22,366 nt of DNA from a virus. Shown one piece after another: positions 1 through 6,193 of the stretch (positions are counted from its first letter, which is position 1; the number at the start of each line of letters is the position of its first letter). The notes beneath the pieces were generated by a model. That model ran no database searches and was not told the DNA's origin. It worked only from the letters and a program-made list of their open reading frames with translations. The position numbers and the translations under genes are program-made. The DNA is taken from the IMG/VR virus record IMGVR_UViG_3300037069_002972, positions 1 through 22,366 of that record; one strand, 5' to 3'.

Positions 1-420
1 CGAAGAGCCGCCGCCGCCGAAGTCCCCGCCACTGCCCTGGAATTCCTCTTCCGAGGCCGGCTGACTGTCATCGTTGGTGTCAATGTCGGCAAGACCGGCC
101 ACCTCGGCTTCCACAAGACCGGCCGTGGCGGCCAGGACGCCATCATCCTCCTCTGGCTCTTCGTCGGGGAGAGGATTTTCCTCCATGAACTTGTCGATGG
201 ATTCCGGGGTGACCATCAGATCGGTATGTCCCGGGGCCTCTGGAGCCCAATCCAACAGCACCTCGCTGGTCGGGTAAGGGGCGTCCTGGGACTGCTGGTA
301 GTCCCATTGGACGTACACCGTGCCATGCTCCGGCAGCACGCGCTTGATGGTTCCCAGCTCCTTGGTGTCATGGGCTCTGACGCGCCGGCCGACATCTTGG
401 GTGTCCACGGTGATGCTCAT
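1..420 (-). CDS. Acidic hypothetical protein, 3' end outside the window
   Basis: The gene starts at ATG 420-418 and runs off the left edge with 140 codons visible. The N-terminal half looks folded (MSITVDTQDVGRRVRAHD, then a KRVLPEHGTVYVQWDY stretch like a small beta-rich domain). The rest is very acidic (DEEPEEDD) and ends in a Gly/Ser-rich stretch (GGDFGGGGSS) at the edge, so that part is probably disordered. The ATG shares one base with the TGA of the gene upstream (TGATG). A GAGAGAG stretch inside the end of that gene acts as its likely ribosome site. I do not recognise the family; the start and frame are well supported by the overlap. Confidence 0.7.
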   Translation of the reverse strand, partial: MSITVDTQDVGRRVRAHDTKELGTIKRVLPEHGTVYVQWDYQQSQDAPYPTSEVLLDWAPEAPGHTDLMVTPESIDKFMEENPLPDEEPEEDDGVLAATAGLVEAEVAGLADIDTNDDSQPASEEEFQGSGGDFGGGGSS

Positions 421-818
421 CAGCGCTCTCTCTTCCCAATTCGCCACCAGTTCGCGACACCCCAGTCCGCCTTGCCGGTGGCGATGTAATGGTCCAGCAC
501 CTTGGCGGCTTGCTTGGGGGTAGCCTTGGTGGGATCAAATGAGAAATACCTGCCGCCGAGAAGGAAGAACAACGTTTCGGCGTCTCTCTTACTCAAACCG
601 AGATGACGACCGACTTCCCGAAGCTCACCCTGCAGGTTGTATCTCTGACGGGCGATCCCACCGATGCAGCGCCAAGCGTCCATCATGTAGAAGTCGCCTT
701 TTCCCAGGGTCCGCAGATGATCCACGAGGTCCACCAGCATTTCGCGCTGCGTCATGGGTTTAGGGATAGCTGGCGCTTCAACCGGGACCTCGACGTAATC
801 AGTGTTGTCGTAGGGCAT
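420..818 (-). CDS. Hypothetical protein, 132 aa
   Basis: It starts at ATG 818, preceded by CCGAGAGAGGACCAC, a form of the GAGAGA ribosome-site motif used by many genes in this window. The N-terminus is Pro/Glu/Val-rich (about residues 8-22). From about residue 23 to the end it looks like a compact helical domain, with MTQREMLVDLVDHLRTL, a central Arg-rich helix and a Trp-rich C-terminus (WGVANWWRIGKRER). A GLSKRDAETLFFLLG segment could be a helix-turn-helix-like pair, but I cannot assign a family. It is coupled to the next gene by a TGATG overlap and belongs to the leftward operon with the DUF6745 protein. Confidence 0.75.
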   Translation of the reverse strand: MPYDNTDYVEVPVEAPAIPKPMTQREMLVDLVDHLRTLGKGDFYMMDAWRCIGGIARQRYNLQGELREVGRHLGLSKRDAETLFFLLGGRYFSFDPTKATPKQAAKVLDHYIATGKADWGVANWWRIGKRER

Positions 819-842
819 GTGGTCCTCTCTCGGTGAACTAGA

Positions 843-2066
843 TCAGGTTTCGATAGCTTCAGACAACGACACCCCGAATGTCCAGTCCCTGGCGGCGGCA
901 GCGTCTTTCATGGTCGGCGGCACCCTCAGAAACACCTCCTTGGCCGTGCTTGTGCAGACCACGGTGAGTAGCACCAGGGGTTCGTCTTCCGGCATCTCGG
1001 CCCGGTAGAGTCTGCACAGCACCGGCTCGTCTTTGTGGGATAGTCGCCAAATGCTCAGTCCAGACGGTTGCATCTTGTCGGTGATGTCGGTCTGAGAGAT
1101 GGGATGCAGGCCGCCCGCCGAGAGCCATGCTCCGGCTGCAGCCGAGCCGCGCAGGCCTCCGAAGCGATCCATCATGTGGCGACGAATCTCGGTGTTCCTC
1201 TCGTCACGAACCTCCGAGAACGTCAGCGTTTCAGGTTGCTCCACGAGACGGCGATCAACTCGAAGTCCGTTTAGCGCCCAGACGCCGGTGCCGTCCGGGT
1301 AGAGGATGGCGGAGCCTTCGTCGTTGTGAAGACGGCCGTCTCGCATATGTAGCTCGGTGGGCCGCTCCGTCAGAATGACGGCGTTTTGGAACGGCCACCA
1401 CCATCCCGCAGATCGCGCGATCTCAAGAATGCCGCCCATGCGCTCGGTTTCTGAGGTCAGGCCTCCGACTTCACGGAAGAACGCCATGTATGAAAGCCAG
1501 CCTGCTTCGTGCTGTCCATATACTGCGCGGTAGACCTGAGCCCAGACCTGAGCCCCGACCTGAGCCCCGACCTGAGCCCAGACCTGATCCCCGACCTGAG
1601 CCCCGACCTGATCCCCGACCTGAGCCCCGACCTGAGCCCAGACCTGATCCCGGACCTGAGCCCCGACCTGAGCCCCGACCTGAGCCCCGACCTGAGCCCC
1701 GACCTGAGCCCAGACCTGATCCCCGACCTGATCCCCGACCTGATCCCCGACCTGAGCCCCGACCTGAGCCCAGACCTGATCCCGGACCTGAGCCCCGACC
1801 TGAGCCCAGACCTGAGCCCCGACCTCTTTTCCTGCCTTTTGCGTTCCGGCCAGAATTGCCGCTCCAATGGCTCCGGCCATGGGGGAGTCCAACCAGATAA
1901 CTAGCCTTGGAGGCGCTAGTCCGGCAGCCTTATAGGCCAGTCTGACGCCGGCCTCGGCGCGAGATCGGTCAGCACGTTCTGTGGATAGACCGATCTTCAG
2001 CCATTCATCTCGGAACTCTGGGAGTCGAGAGGCCTGCTCAGGGGTCAGCTTCTTTATCCGAGCCAC
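843..2066 (-). CDS. DUF6745-family protein with 24 tandem tetrapeptide repeats
   Basis: 407 aa with a GTG start at 2066, two bases after the stop of the upstream gene, so translation is probably coupled. Residues 1-60 ([24 protein letters not shown], then RLVIWLDSP) match the usual N-terminus of DUF6745 proteins. Residues 83-178 are about 24 tetrapeptides of the form V-(G/W/R)-(A/D)-Q, so a hydrophobic residue and a Gln recur every four positions. After that come AGWWWPFQN and a [27 protein letters not shown] segment, the hallmark region of the family. The family has no known activity; members occur widely in bacteria, often beside a small RQGDV protein, as here. The repeat may lengthen or shorten by slippage. 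Confidence 0.85.
   Translation of the reverse strand: MARIKKLTPEQASRLPEFRDEWLKIGLSTERADRSRAEAGVRLAYKAAGLAPPRLVIWLDSPMAGAIGAAILAGTQKAGKEVGAQVWAQVGAQVRDQVWAQVGAQVGDQVGDQVGDQVWAQVGAQVGAQVGAQVGAQVRDQVWAQVGAQVGDQVGAQVGDQVWAQVGAQVGAQVWAQVYRAVYGQHEAGWLSYMAFFREVGGLTSETERMGGILEIARSAGWWWPFQNAVILTERPTELHMRDGRLHNDEGSAILYPDGTGVWALNGLRVDRRLVEQPETLTFSEVRDERNTEIRRHMMDRFGGLRGSAAAGAWLSAGGLHPISQTDITDKMQPSGLSIWRLSHKDEPVLCRLYRAEMPEDEPLVLLTVVCTSTAKEVFLRVPPTMKDAAAARDWTFGVSLSEAIET
1531..1830 (-). repeat. 12-bp tandem repeat array inside the DUF6745 gene
   Basis: About 24 near-identical 12-base units (plus-strand consensus GACCTGAGCCCC, with variants AGACCTGAGCCC, GACCTGATCCCC and GACCTGATCCCG). The unit length is a multiple of three, so all frames stay open through the array and long false ORFs appear on both strands. 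Only the minus frame giving V-x-x-Q units continues into conserved sequence on both sides. Confidence 0.9.
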
Positions 2067-2068
2067 GA

Positions 2069-2452
2069 CTAGTCCGCCGCCCGAATGATAGCCGCAGGGC
2101 TATATTCCCTTTGCAGGGCCACCCGGTATACGCCGGGCGGAAGCGTGATGGCCTCATGTTCCGCCATCTGGCCTCCGATGTACTCGTGGCTCAGCGTGGC
2201 TGGGCCAGAGCCGCCGACCTCGATGTAGTCCACACCACCAGACACCCCAGTCGGGTCTTCCGCTGTCGTGGCCAGCCGGAAGCTGCACACGTGGGGATCA
2301 CGAATCGCGTGGCCGTGGCCGCTCTTCTCGCCATGGGCCAGGACGATGCGGCCGGCCTTGTCGCGCTCCGTGGGAAGAAGACCGTCCGGAAGCGAATCGA
2401 CTCGCACCAGCACAACATCGCCCTGGCGGGCCGTGGTTTTAATCGTGTTCAT
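2069..2452 (-). CDS. Small conserved partner of DUF6745 protein, 127 aa
   Basis: I chose the start MNTIKTTARQGDVVLVRV at 2452 over an in-frame ATG at 2485, because GCGAGAGGAAAGGG lies just before 2452. The protein begins with an RQGDVVLVRV strand, has IVLAHGEKSGHGHAI in the middle, a TLSHEYIGG segment, and ends with LPPGVYRVALQREYSPAAIIRAAD. This pattern (GDV...GE.TGHAHAI...HEEH..I.LPPG.Y.V..QREY.P) is a known family of uncharacterised small proteins often encoded next to DUF6745 proteins. It is mostly beta in predicted character and has several conserved His residues that could bind metal; that last point is inference. Its stop is two bases from the GTG of the next gene. Confidence 0.82.
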   Translation of the reverse strand: MNTIKTTARQGDVVLVRVDSLPDGLLPTERDKAGRIVLAHGEKSGHGHAIRDPHVCSFRLATTAEDPTGVSGGVDYIEVGGSGPATLSHEYIGGQMAEHEAITLPPGVYRVALQREYSPAAIIRAAD

Positions 2453-2519
2453 TGGATTTCCCTTTCCTCTCGCTGAAGGTCTCATATGGCTTCAGCATGA
2501 TGGCTTCGTCAAGTGGGGG

Positions 2520-2747
2520 TTACGTCCAGAGTCCAGGAAGGTGTCCGGCGCTGATCAGATCACCAAGCTCTTGTTCGTCCGGCACCCCGGTTAGGTGCGC
2601 GAGGCGGGCCACGGCCAACATCCGGTTTATCGTCTCCAGGCTGTCTCCTCGGCTCTCATCGAACCACAGGGTCCGACACGCTCTGAGGCAGAATTCCTGA
2701 ACAGCTTCCCTCTGGTCGTCGGACCAGTCGTCAAACAGATCGCTCAT
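2520..2747 (-). CDS. Hypothetical protein, 75 aa
   Basis: The first gene of the leftward operon, starting at ATG 2747 behind AAGGAG about 11 bases upstream. It is acidic and mostly helical: MSDLFDDWSDDQREAVQEF, then CLRACRTLWFD, a central ETINRMLAVARLAHLTG helix, and a C-terminal EQELGDLISAGHLPGLW. I do not recognise the family. It lies next to the 2748-3216 spacer, so transcription of the operon probably begins in that spacer. Confidence 0.65.
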   Translation of the reverse strand: MSDLFDDWSDDQREAVQEFCLRACRTLWFDESRGDSLETINRMLAVARLAHLTGVPDEQELGDLISAGHLPGLWT

Positions 2748-3216
2748 CGCGCGCGCAGCTCCTTGATTCTGATTCTAAGATTCTGCGTAGGAAGGTTTGT
2801 ATCTCTACGGACTCTCAGAACCCTCTACTTCAACACTAGTTATGTAGAGACTCAGGTCTGACTGAAGTCATCGCCTCCTTCGGAGTCGCTTAGTAGAACT
2901 CTGAGTCTAAGCTGAGATTCTGAGTTCATATAGACTAAGAAGTTAGGGTTATATCACCAGCGCAGGAAGGCGGCCTCCCCACGGGCGAAGTTTTTCAATG
3001 TCAAAGAGCAAACAAAGGTTCTCGTCGGCATCTCGCGGTGTGATCCGCAAAACCCCGTTCCGCGATGGCTATGATCGCGGCGTGGGGCTGGCGTGTACTT
3101 AGCGAACCCCCCTGCAACCGGCTCGGGCTTGTCGGGGGAGTGAGGTCCGGGCTATATCTGCCTCGCAGACCTGCATTCCCGGCGACCTACACTCGTCGGT
3201 TCGGGCCGCCCGGGGA
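2748..3216. other. Gene-poor spacer, A+T-richer, with degenerate repeats and hairpins
   Basis: No convincing gene lies here. From 2760 to 2950 the sequence is A+T-richer than its surroundings and packed with related short words (GATTCTGATTCTAAGATTCTG at 2765-2785; GAACTC 2896-2901 inverted as GAGTTC 2922-2927; several GACTC/GAGTC). From 2940 to 3240 it holds successive hairpins: GCGG/CCGC at 3035-3048 and CGCGAT/ATCGCG at 3061-3079. It then ends in the strong terminator at 3203-3240. The leftward operon must start in this spacer, but I find no good -35/-10 pair. Confidence 0.6.
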
Positions 3217-3240
3217 CTAACCGGGCGGCCCATCGCTTTT
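3203..3240 (+). terminator. Intrinsic terminator, plus strand
   Basis: A perfect 11-bp stem (GGGCCGCCCGG at 3203-3213 with CCGGGCGGCCC at 3221-3231) and a 7-base loop, followed by ATCGCTTTT. The T tract is on the plus strand, so it ends rightward transcripts, although no rightward gene is evident upstream. The TAG stop of the leftward gene 3217-3435 sits in the loop, so the stem doubles as its last codons. A similar stem terminates the DUF932 gene at 11623-11652. Confidence 0.8.
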
Positions 3241-3435
3241 GTCCTCCTGTCCCGCTTCGGCGTCAATAGCCACTGCGTTGGTCACGTTGCCGTCTTCCCC
3301 GAAGACCAGCGAGTCCGTGTGACATTCGACGGCGTTCAGGAAGCACGACACGTCCCATCCTTCTGATGTGTCGGGATGGCCTCCTCGGCGATTTGGCGAG
3401 GTCTTCCCGCAGGCGGCGCAGACCCAGGTGGTCAT
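3217..3435 (-). CDS. Small putative zinc-binding protein, 72 aa
   Basis: The start ATG overlaps the TGA of the upstream gene (ATGA). The N-terminus MTTWVCAACGKTSPNRRGG has a CxxC pair (C6, C9), with further C31, C38 and H39 (SCFLNAVECH), so one zinc site is plausible. The C-terminus is acidic and ends DGPPG inside the terminator stem. It is the last gene of the 5117-3217 leftward operon. Function unknown. Confidence 0.7.
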   Translation of the reverse strand: MTTWVCAACGKTSPNRRGGHPDTSEGWDVSCFLNAVECHTDSLVFGEDGNVTNAVAIDAEAGQEDKSDGPPG

Positions 3436-3617
3436 GATTGCGTAGTGTCCTTCAGCACCGCTCTGGCGGCCTCAGAGGCCTGCTCGGGGGTCATGATGAT
3501 GTAGGCCAGCAGCGTGCCATGCTGGGCGATGGTGATCATCACGTCGCCCTTCTCGCTCAGTGCGTAGCCGAACTCGTTGCCGCGAGGGGTTTCCTCCAGC
3601 TCCTCTGGGTCAACCAT
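3432..3617 (-). CDS. Hypothetical protein, 61 aa
   Basis: It starts at ATG 3617, 14 bases after the stop of the upstream gene, with no strong ribosome site, so translation is probably coupled. The sequence looks like a small beta-beta-helix fold: GNEFGYALSEKGDVMITI, GTLLAYIIM, then TPEQASEAARAVLKDT. It overlaps the next gene by ATGA. Family not recognised. Confidence 0.65.
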   Translation of the reverse strand: MVDPEELEETPRGNEFGYALSEKGDVMITIAQHGTLLAYIIMTPEQASEAARAVLKDTTQS

Positions 3618-3631
3618 CTAGCCGGGCTTCA

Positions 3632-3808
3632 TCACGAATGCTGTTCCTTCCACTTGGCCAGCTCTTCCGCCAGCTCATCACGGGTGCTCACCAAGCCGTC
3701 GCGAAGAGCCTGATCCAGGATGGACAGAGGAGCGGTGTGGGTTTTGTCGAACTCCGCGACAGAAGCGGCAAACTTGGCGTGCCATCTGGCTGTGACCGCA
3801 GGATTCAT
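3632..3808 (-). CDS. Hypothetical protein, 58 aa
   Basis: A short gene whose ATG (3808-3806) overlaps the TGA of gene 3805-4092, like its operon neighbours. The product starts MNPAVTARWHAKFAASVAEF, has a middle SILDQALRDGLVSTRDELAEEL and ends AKWKEQHS. It is helical and charged, with no transmembrane segment and no family I can name. The ATGA overlap and the gap-free fit between neighbours are the main support. Confidence 0.65.
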   Translation of the reverse strand: MNPAVTARWHAKFAASVAEFDKTHTAPLSILDQALRDGLVSTRDELAEELAKWKEQHS

Positions 3809-4092
3809 GGGACGCTCTCGAATGTCAGGGTGTAGGCGGTGAGCGGACGGTTGGGCTGACCATCGTCACGCAGCGGCCTGGACTGCGGAATGCGCCGGGA
3901 GAACTCGAAGGCGTCCAGTAGCGAGTCGAAGCGCTTGGCGCTGGCGGCGTCCGGCGTCCACAGGACCACGCCGTAACCGTCCATGGCGTTGGGATCGTAG
4001 GCTTCCAGGTACTGGCCGATGGGGTCCTCTGAGTCGTCAGGAGGCCCGATAATCGTACCCACACTACCGCCGCAGACGATGATGATGCTCAT
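3805..4092 (-). CDS. Hypothetical protein, 95 aa
   Basis: The start ATG overlaps the stop of the gene upstream and the stop overlaps the start of the gene downstream (both ATGA). The N-terminus MSIIIVCGGSVGTIIG is hydrophobic with glycines, but too short and interrupted for a confident membrane helix. A VVLWTPDAASAKRFDSLLDAFEF segment looks like a strand followed by a helix, and RPLTAYTLTFESVP closes the protein as a strand. A small alpha/beta fold is likely. Function unknown. Confidence 0.68.
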   Translation of the reverse strand: MSIIIVCGGSVGTIIGPPDDSEDPIGQYLEAYDPNAMDGYGVVLWTPDAASAKRFDSLLDAFEFSRRIPQSRPLRDDGQPNRPLTAYTLTFESVP

Positions 4093-4394
4093 TCGTCACC
4101 ATCTGCGGCAAGGCGCTGCATACCCTCTATGCCCCCCAACTTGATCCAGGACTCGACCTTCTCCGGGGAGCCCTGACATGCAGCGGGCATGTAGTTGGAG
4201 ATGAACATCGCCCACTCCAAAAGAGCCCGTTGATTGCTCTGATCCGCACGGCCGGCGGCTCCCTTGAAGTCGTTCTCCAGGGCCGCCGCCAGGAACCCAC
4301 CCGGCCTCCAGCCCTTCATCACGTAGTCTTTCACGGGCTGGTGCATGTGTCCGGGGATCAAGCTCCAATCGGCCTTGGTGTAGTAGTCCGTCAT
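4089..4394 (-). CDS. Conserved phage hypothetical protein, 101 aa
   Basis: The start MTDYYTKADW at 4394 is chosen over an in-frame ATG at 4457, because GGGAGGATGGG precedes it and the ATG overlaps the TGA of the upstream gene. The protein reads as a helical unit with LIPGHMHQPVKDYVMKG, then WRPGGFLAAALENDFKGAAGRAD, LLEWAMFISNYMP and a CQGSPEKVESWIKLGG end. The pattern IP.HM...YV..G..PGGFL.AVL.ND...A...AD..N...L......L.N..P...GS.E.V..W is one I know from uncharacterised proteins of many tailed phages. Its role is not established. Confidence 0.78.
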   Translation of the reverse strand: MTDYYTKADWSLIPGHMHQPVKDYVMKGWRPGGFLAAALENDFKGAAGRADQSNQRALLEWAMFISNYMPAACQGSPEKVESWIKLGGIEGMQRLAADGDE

Positions 4395-4609
4395 CCCATC
4401 CTCCCGGTGTCGTGCCGCCAGCGGTCCTCGGATCGGCTGTTGGAGACCAGCCGCCACCGAGTCCCACGATTGGTGACGATAGAGACACGCAAGCCCTCCC
4501 CAGCGAGGAGGGCCGCCGCGTCCTTGGTTCCCGACAGGGCGGCGTGCGACTCGAACTTTCGGGTGCAGCCGTCATGAATCCTGGTGACGATGATGGTGTG
4601 CGGGCTCAA
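4391..4609 (-). CDS. Hypothetical protein, 72 aa
   Basis: The ATG at 4609 overlaps the TGA of gene 4606-4947, and its own TGA overlaps the next ATG. The product is basic: MSPHTIIVTRIHDGCTRKF, then a GTKDAAALLAGEGLRVSIVTNRG middle, and an Arg-rich end (RWRLVSNSRSEDRWRHDTGRMG). A strand-helix-strand pattern is visible. Family not recognised. Confidence 0.65.
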   Translation of the reverse strand: MSPHTIIVTRIHDGCTRKFESHAALSGTKDAAALLAGEGLRVSIVTNRGTRWRLVSNSRSEDRWRHDTGRMG

Positions 4610-4947
4610 TGGCCGGGCTCGCTGAGATTCGGGACTCCCTCGATAGAGACGGGATGCCCGGCCTCCTTGGTCGCCATGATCGCCATCGCGATCCCTGCGG
4701 TTGTAGCCAGCTCCAGGAGACCTTCGATTCGCTCCTTGGCCTCTTCGTCCAAGTTGGCCTTGCCCATGTCGGTGATCATGCCGGTCGCGGCGATGGCCGC
4801 CATCTGAGCGCAGCCGAGCATGACGGCGACCGGACTGTGATTGCCGTTGCTGGACATTTCCATGATCTTCTGCGCCACGTCAGCCGCCGCGCCAAGCGAC
4901 TGGTCGGCGACCAGCTCAGCCAGCTCTTTCTTCAGGTTTCGGCTCAT
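4606..4947 (-). CDS. Hypothetical helical protein, 113 aa
   Basis: The ATG at 4947 overlaps the TGA of gene 4944-5117. Residues 1-30 form a charged helix (SRNLKKELAELVADQ, then AADVAQKIMEM). Two Ala/Met/Ile-rich stretches follow (VAVMLGCAQMAAIAATGM and LATTAGIAMAIMATKEAG), separated by an acidic helix, KANLDEEAKERIEGLLEL. They look more like buried amphipathic helices than membrane spans, but membrane association cannot be excluded. The end is VSIEGVPNLSEPGH. Function unknown. Confidence 0.68.
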   Translation of the reverse strand: MSRNLKKELAELVADQSLGAAADVAQKIMEMSSNGNHSPVAVMLGCAQMAAIAATGMITDMGKANLDEEAKERIEGLLELATTAGIAMAIMATKEAGHPVSIEGVPNLSEPGH

Positions 4948-5117
4948 TGGGATTGCTCCACAGTTTCCGCCGACCGGGGAAGGAACTTGCCGTCCTCGTC
5001 CCTCTTGCGACCCCTGTGCAGCCGCAGACTTTCCAGGTGCGCGAGGCGGTTCTTACCGTTCTGATCCAGGAGCTGCTTTGCTTGGCTCAGAGTGATGATC
5101 TCGACTTTGGCTTGCAT
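4944..5117 (-). CDS. Hypothetical basic protein, 57 aa; first gene of a leftward operon
   Basis: ATG 5117 is preceded by AGCGAGAGAGATAG, the GCGAGAGAGA ribosome-site motif, which identifies this short gene. The product begins MQAKVEIITLSQAKQLLDQ, continues NGKNRLAHLESLRLHRGRKR and ends DGKFLPRSAETVEQSQ. It is basic and helical. Its TGA overlaps the ATG of the next gene, starting a chain of overlapping genes that runs to 3217. I do not recognise the family. Confidence 0.7.
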   Translation of the reverse strand: MQAKVEIITLSQAKQLLDQNGKNRLAHLESLRLHRGRKRDEDGKFLPRSAETVEQSQ

Positions 5118-5246
5118 CTATCTCTCTCGCTGTTCGCCCTGGTGGCCTCCGGAATGGCTGCCACATCAGGGAAATGGTGGTCTCGCTTCGGCTGTACTCA
5201 CGCCACCTTCGCTCGTCTAAAAGGGACCGGACTCGCTGGGTGGCGC

Positions 5247-5501
5247 TCAGTGCGTGGAGAGCTGTCGCTCCACTGCCGCTAGATAGGCCAGCACGGCCTC
5301 CAGATCGTCCAGGAAGGCTTGCTCCTCGGCCGGAATGGTGTCCATCGGAACGGTCTTGCTGGCCCCGATGGTCTGCGCAAAGCGCATGATCGACGCACTG
5401 GGCCGCTCGATGGCCGGCTTCACGAAGCGGTCGTCCGCCATCGCCGTGACCGGCTTTTCCGGGATGGCCTTCTGAGGCTGCTTGGGAGTCCTGTTGGGCA
5501 T
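5247..5501 (-). CDS. Hypothetical protein, 84 aa
   Basis: The start ATG 5501 is chosen over an upstream in-frame start at 5618, because GCGAGAGACACC lies directly before it and a candidate promoter lies at 5546-5574. The N-terminus is Lys/Pro-rich (MPNRTPKQPQKAIPEKP) and probably disordered. The middle reads SASIMRFAQTIGASKTVPM. The end is an acidic-to-amphipathic helix (AEEQAFLDDLEAVLAYLAAVERQL). It could be a small accessory or coiled-coil protein. It is separated by 129 bases from the next leftward gene, and I see no further gene in that gap. Confidence 0.65.
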   Translation of the reverse strand: MPNRTPKQPQKAIPEKPVTAMADDRFVKPAIERPSASIMRFAQTIGASKTVPMDTIPAEEQAFLDDLEAVLAYLAAVERQLSTH

Positions 5502-5503
5502 CT

Positions 5504-5533
5504 GGTGTCTCTCGCAAAGGATCACAGGTATCC
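5504..5533 (-). promoter_or_regulatory. Stem-loop + GCGAGAGA leader of gene 5247-5501
   Basis: On the minus strand a 4-bp stem (GGAT 5533-5530, ATCC 5522-5519) precedes GCGAGAGACACC (5515-5504), two bases before ATG. It is a short member of the leader family described in the findings. Confidence 0.5.
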
Positions 5534-5545
5534 GACTGGCATAAG

Positions 5546-5574
5546 CATATAGGACGGTGCCACGGCAAGCGTAA
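5546..5574 (-). promoter_or_regulatory. Candidate promoter for gene 5247-5501
   Basis: On the minus strand, TTACGC (5574-5569), a 17-base spacer and TATATG (5551-5546) make a moderate sigma70-like pair, about 45 bases before the ATG at 5501. The -10 runs into TATGCTTATGCC, related to the TGCTYAAGCC element found elsewhere in the window. Confidence 0.45.
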
Positions 5575-5615
5575 GCACGGGTTCGTGAGCATCGGCCAGG
5601 ATTCAAAAGCTCGCT

Positions 5616-5669
5616 CAACCGATTCCGAATCGTAAAAACTTGGCTTGCCTATCGACTCCTAATCGGTTG
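5616..5669. repeat. Inverted repeat with embedded palindrome in a regulatory spacer
   Basis: CAACCGATT (5616-5624) is repeated inverted as AATCGGTTG (5661-5669), 36 bases apart. CGATTCCGAATCG (5620-5632) is itself a 13-base palindrome. The interior AAACTTGGCTTGCCTATCGACTC is nearly repeated at 9221-9243. This looks like a regulator binding region, but the protein is unknown. Confidence 0.6.
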
Positions 5670-5730
5670 ACCGGAAAGGGTTTATGTCCTCGTTAGGACC
5701 GCTGAATGGTCAAGCCATGTAACATCCGAT

Positions 5731-5747
5731 CCCGCAAGCGATGCGGG
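5731..5747. terminator. Hairpin after the ribbon-helix-helix gene
   Basis: CCCGCA (5731-5736) and TGCGGG (5742-5747) form a perfect 6-bp stem with a 5-base loop, 16 bases past the stop of the leftward gene 5763-5930. There is no T tract on either side, so it is at best a weak terminator or an RNA-stabilising hairpin. Confidence 0.35.
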
Positions 5748-5762
5748 CGGTGGGTGTGTGGC

Positions 5763-5930
5763 TTAAGCCTTTTCATTGGGCTCTTGTGGCTCGTCTTGAG
5801 GGCGCTTCGGATCGGCCATGTGAATGAGGGTGCGGATAGCTTCTGCGGCCGATCTAGCCCCGAAACTGGCCCGGACGCGTTCAAGGGCCGCCTTGAGATC
5901 GCCGTCCATTGGCATTGAAAACTGCGGCAT
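5763..5930 (-). CDS. Ribbon-helix-helix DNA-binding protein, 55 aa
   Basis: The start MPQFSMPMDGDLKAALERV at 5930 is chosen over an upstream in-frame start at 5993, because TAGGAG lies about 12 bases before it and the upstream residues are hydrophobic promoter translation. Residues 3-8 give the strand that would contact DNA. Residues 9-20 (DGDLKAALERV) and 26-38 (RSAAEAIRTLIHMA) give the two helices of an Arc/MetJ-type fold, and an acidic tail follows. Such proteins are dimeric repressors. The gene faces the rightward operon, and TTGCA-type repeats lie in its own promoter, so autoregulation and control of the divergent operon are likely. The family call is by pattern only. Confidence 0.72.
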   Translation of the reverse strand: MPQFSMPMDGDLKAALERVRASFGARSAAEAIRTLIHMADPKRPQDEPQEPNEKA

Positions 5931-5950
5931 GTGTTGGATAACTCCTACTA

Positions 5951-5988
5951 ATTGCACATAGAATTGCACAAACCAAAATGCAATTGCA
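5951..5988 (-). promoter_or_regulatory. Promoter and operator-like repeats of the ribbon-helix-helix gene
   Basis: On the minus strand, TTGCAT (5983-5978), a 17-base spacer and TATGTG (5960-5955) form a reasonable promoter. It is overlaid with three TTGCA words: ATTGCAC at 5951-5957, ATTGCAC at 5963-5969 and the palindrome TGCAATTGCA at 5979-5988. The first two are 12 bases apart, about one helical turn, as expected for cooperative ribbon-helix-helix binding. Occupancy would block the -35 and -10. Confidence 0.55.
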
Positions 5989-6022
5989 AGCATCTAAATC
6001 GTGTGCTTATCTCAGCGCTCCG

Positions 6023-6053
6023 GCGGGGGTGGCCCCCGCTTTTGCGAGAGAGG
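6023..6053 (+). promoter_or_regulatory. Stem-loop + GCGAGAGAGG leader of gene 6062-6193
   Basis: GCGGGGG (6023-6029), loop TGG and CCCCCGC (6033-6039) form a perfect 7-bp stem. GCGAGAGAGG follows at 6044-6053, eight bases before the ATG at 6062. Confidence 0.6.
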
Positions 6054-6061
6054 ACAGGGAA

Positions 6062-6193
6062 ATGGTGGTGATGTTGAAGGCCGCTGATGTGGCGGAAGCG
6101 GGTGGTGTCGTGATCGAACCGGCCCCCAGCCTGACCCATGCGCAGGAAGAGATTGCCGAGACCGAAGCGACCGAAGAAGAGGCCGGAGAGTAG
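6062..6193 (+). CDS. Acidic small protein, 43 aa; first gene of the rightward operon
   Basis: The start MVVMLKAADVAEAGG at 6062 is chosen because GCGAGAGAGGACAGGGAA directly precedes it; the open frame reaches back to 5978 but that part is a hairpin leader. The short product continues VVIEPAPSLTHAQEEIAE and ends TEATEEEAGE. It is very acidic and Ala-rich, so it may be a DNA-mimic-like or disordered adaptor; nothing specific supports either. It begins the rightward gene series facing the ribbon-helix-helix gene. Confidence 0.6.
   Translation: MVVMLKAADVAEAGGVVIEPAPSLTHAQEEIAETEATEEEAGE

Noticed and set aside
1457-1900. Long open frames on both strands across the 12-bp array (Arg-Ser-Gly-Leu and Pro-Glu-Pro-Arg repeats).
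   Set aside because: The 12-base unit keeps every frame open; only the V-x-x-Q frame continues into conserved sequence on both sides.
2998-3102. A 34-codon plus-strand ORF (MSKSKQRFSS...) before the 3203 terminator.
   Set aside because: No ribosome site and no recognisable similarity; hairpins run through it, so a non-coding transcript is likelier.
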